Source: Isoptericola halotolerans | GTDB lineage: Bacteria; Actinomycetota; Actinomycetes; Actinomycetales; Cellulomonadaceae | Direction: 5' to 3' | Length of the DNA stretch: 64,000 nucleotides | NCBI RefSeq assembly: GCF_003003075.1 | Contig: NZ_PVTX01000004.1 | Location: 186,001-250,000, forward strand | Part shown: positions 62,596-64,000 of the stretch, piece by piece | Position numbering within the stretch: the first letter of the stretch is position 1 | How the letters are laid out: the number at the start of each line of letters is the position of its first letter | The notes under the pieces: generated by a model | Databases searched by the model: none | What the model was told of the DNA's origin: nothing | What the model saw: only the letters and a program-made list of their open reading frames with translations | Made by a program: the position numbers and the translations under genes

Positions 62596-64000
62596 ATGAC
62601 TTCCGACACCGTCGCCGGCGGCGCCGACGCGCCCGAGACCGAGTACCGCATCGAGCACGACACGATGGGCGAGGTCCGTGTCCCGGCCCATGCCCTGTAC
62701 CGCGCGCAGACCCAGCGCGCCGTGGAGAACTTCCCGATCTCGGGGACCCCGCTCGAGCGCGGCCACGTCCAGGCGCTGGCCCAGGTGAAGAAGGCCGCCG
62801 CCCTCGCCAACGCCGAGCTGGGCGTGCTCGAGCGGGACGTCGCGGACGCGATCGCCGCCGCCGCCGACCGGGTGGCCTCCGGCGAGCTCGACGAGCACTT
62901 CCCGGTGGACGTCTACCAGACCGGTTCCGGGACGTCGTCGAACATGAACACCAACGAGGTCCTCGCGACCCTGGCGACCCGGACTCTGGGCCGCGACGTG
63001 CACCCGAACGACCACGTCAACGCCTCGCAGTCGTCGAACGACGTCTTCCCCACCTCGGTGCACGTGGCCGCCACCGCCGGGGTCGTGCGGGACCTGGTGC
63101 CCGCACTGCAGCACCTGGCCGACGCCCTGTCCGCCAAGGCGGAGGAGTTCGCCGGCGTCGTGAAGTCCGGGCGCACGCACCTGATGGACGCCACGCCGGT
63201 GACCCTCGGCCAGGAGTTCGGCGGCTACGCGGCCGCGGTGCGCTACGGCATCGAGCGTCTGGAGTCGGCGCTCCCCCGCGCCGCCGAGGTCCCGCTGGGC
63301 GGCACCGCCGTCGGGACGGGCATCAACACCCCGGCGGGCTTCCCCCAGCGCGTCATCGAGCTGCTGCGCGAGGACACGGGCCTGCCGCTGACGGAGGCGC
63401 GCGACCACTTCGAGGCGCAGTCCGCCCGCGACGGCCTCGTCGAGCTGTCCGGTGCCCTGCGCACCATCGCCGTCTCCGTGACGAAGATCTGCAACGACCT
63501 GCGCTGGATGGGCTCCGGCCCGAACACCGGCCTGGGCGAGATCGCCATCCCGGACCTCCAGCCGGGGTCGTCGATCATGCCGGGCAAGGTCAACCCGGTC
63601 ATCCCGGAGGCGGTGCTCATGGTGGCCGCCCGTGTGGTGGGCAACGACGCGACGGTGGCGTGGGCCGGCGCGACGGGCACCTTCGAGCTCAACGTGCAGA
63701 TCCCCGTCATCGCCCAGGGCGTGCTCGAGTCGATCCGCCTGCTGACGAACGCCTCGCGCGTGCTGGCGGACAAGACGGTCTCCGGGCTGACCGCCAACGT
63801 GGAGCGGGCCCGGGCGTTCGCGGAGTCCTCGCCGTCGATCGTCACGCCGCTGAACAAGGTGATCGGCTACGAGGCCGCGGCGAAGGTCGCCAAGAAGGCG
63901 GTAGCCGAGGGCCTGACGGTCCGTGAGGCCGTCGTGGCGCTCGGCTTCGTGGACCGCGGCGAGGTCACGGAGGCGCAGCTCGACGAGGCGCTCGACGTGC
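62596..64000 (+). CDS. fumC: class II fumarate hydratase, partial (3' end outside window)
   Basis: The frame is open from ATG 62596 to the window edge, with 468 codons visible, so nearly the whole protein is here. It catalyses fumarate to L-malate in the TCA cycle. '[24 protein letters not shown]', '[16 protein letters not shown]', '[15 protein letters not shown]' and the fumarase/aspartase signature '[11 protein letters not shown]' (catalytic Ser loop) are complete. It lies 46 bp after the carbonic anhydrase. Confidence 0.96.
   Translation, partial: MTSDTVAGGADAPETEYRIEHDTMGEVRVPAHALYRAQTQRAVENFPISGTPLERGHVQALAQVKKAAALANAELGVLERDVADAIAAAADRVASGELDEHFPVDVYQTGSGTSSNMNTNEVLATLATRTLGRDVHPNDHVNASQSSNDVFPTSVHVAATAGVVRDLVPALQHLADALSAKAEEFAGVVKSGRTHLMDATPVTLGQEFGGYAAAVRYGIERLESALPRAAEVPLGGTAVGTGINTPAGFPQRVIELLREDTGLPLTEARDHFEAQSARDGLVELSGALRTIAVSVTKICNDLRWMGSGPNTGLGEIAIPDLQPGSSIMPGKVNPVIPEAVLMVAARVVGNDATVAWAGATGTFELNVQIPVIAQGVLESIRLLTNASRVLADKTVSGLTANVERARAFAESSPSIVTPLNKVIGYEAAAKVAKKAVAEGLTVREAVVALGFVDRGEVTEAQLDEALDV

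Overview
This 64 kb window is chromosomal DNA from a very GC-rich actinobacterium. GTG starts are common, the coding strand is strongly biased to G/C at third codon positions, and genes are packed tightly with many 1-4 bp start/stop overlaps. It carries a mycothiol gene (mshB), an ECF sigma-E locus, a DUF3117 gene and a 7Fe ferredoxin next to dapC. Gene order from about 2.5 to 24 kb (tatB, htrA, anti-sigma, sigE, O-methyltransferase, DUF3117, folP2-like, LOG, dapE, dapD, dapC, fdxA, mshB, typA) recalls the Rv1165-Rv1224 part of Mycobacterium tuberculosis. Overall style suggests Micrococcales (Cellulomonadaceae/Promicromonosporaceae-like), but no rRNA or other species marker is present, so this is inference.

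Layout. 1-6.8 kb: a truncated YihY/BrkB membrane protein, a 2H phosphoesterase, trpS, then the envelope-stress block tatB / htrA / anti-sigma / sigE with a divergent O-methyltransferase and a convergent DUF3117 gene. 6.9-17.4 kb: folP2-like and LOG genes, dapE/dapD/dapC (lysine and meso-diaminopimelate), gltA, fdxA, tyrA, pheA and an ACT-domain protein. 18-24 kb: a VanW-domain protein, a small membrane protein, mshB and typA. 24-45 kb: a BCCT transporter and two complete Dpp/Opp-type peptide ABC systems, flanking a four-gene FtsX-permease ABC system. 45-53 kb: a small conserved gene, two GNATs, a membrane protein, a two-gene nucleotidyltransferase/HEPN module, ychF and an ABC-type exporter pair. 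53-64 kb: rmuC, an SLC13 permease, ispH, xseA, an ABC-F ATPase, xseB, a PfkB kinase, a beta-carbonic anhydrase and fumC, which runs off the end.

No tRNA, rRNA, insertion sequence, prophage or CRISPR array was recognised. The most unusual structure is at 11695-12064, between two convergent genes. Six copies of CGAGGTAGT at exact 20-bp spacing face six inverted copies at exact 20-bp spacing, around a perfect 28-bp inverted repeat. Two more copies, again 20 bp apart, encode the C-terminus and stop codon of tyrA. Other points worth following are a sigma-E-type promoter directly before sigE that lies inside the apparent 5' end of the divergent methyltransferase, a palindrome over the promoter and start of the nucleotidyltransferase/HEPN module, a peptide permease DppB with about 175 extra residues predicted to add six membrane helices, and a free-standing ACT-domain gene overlapping pheA.
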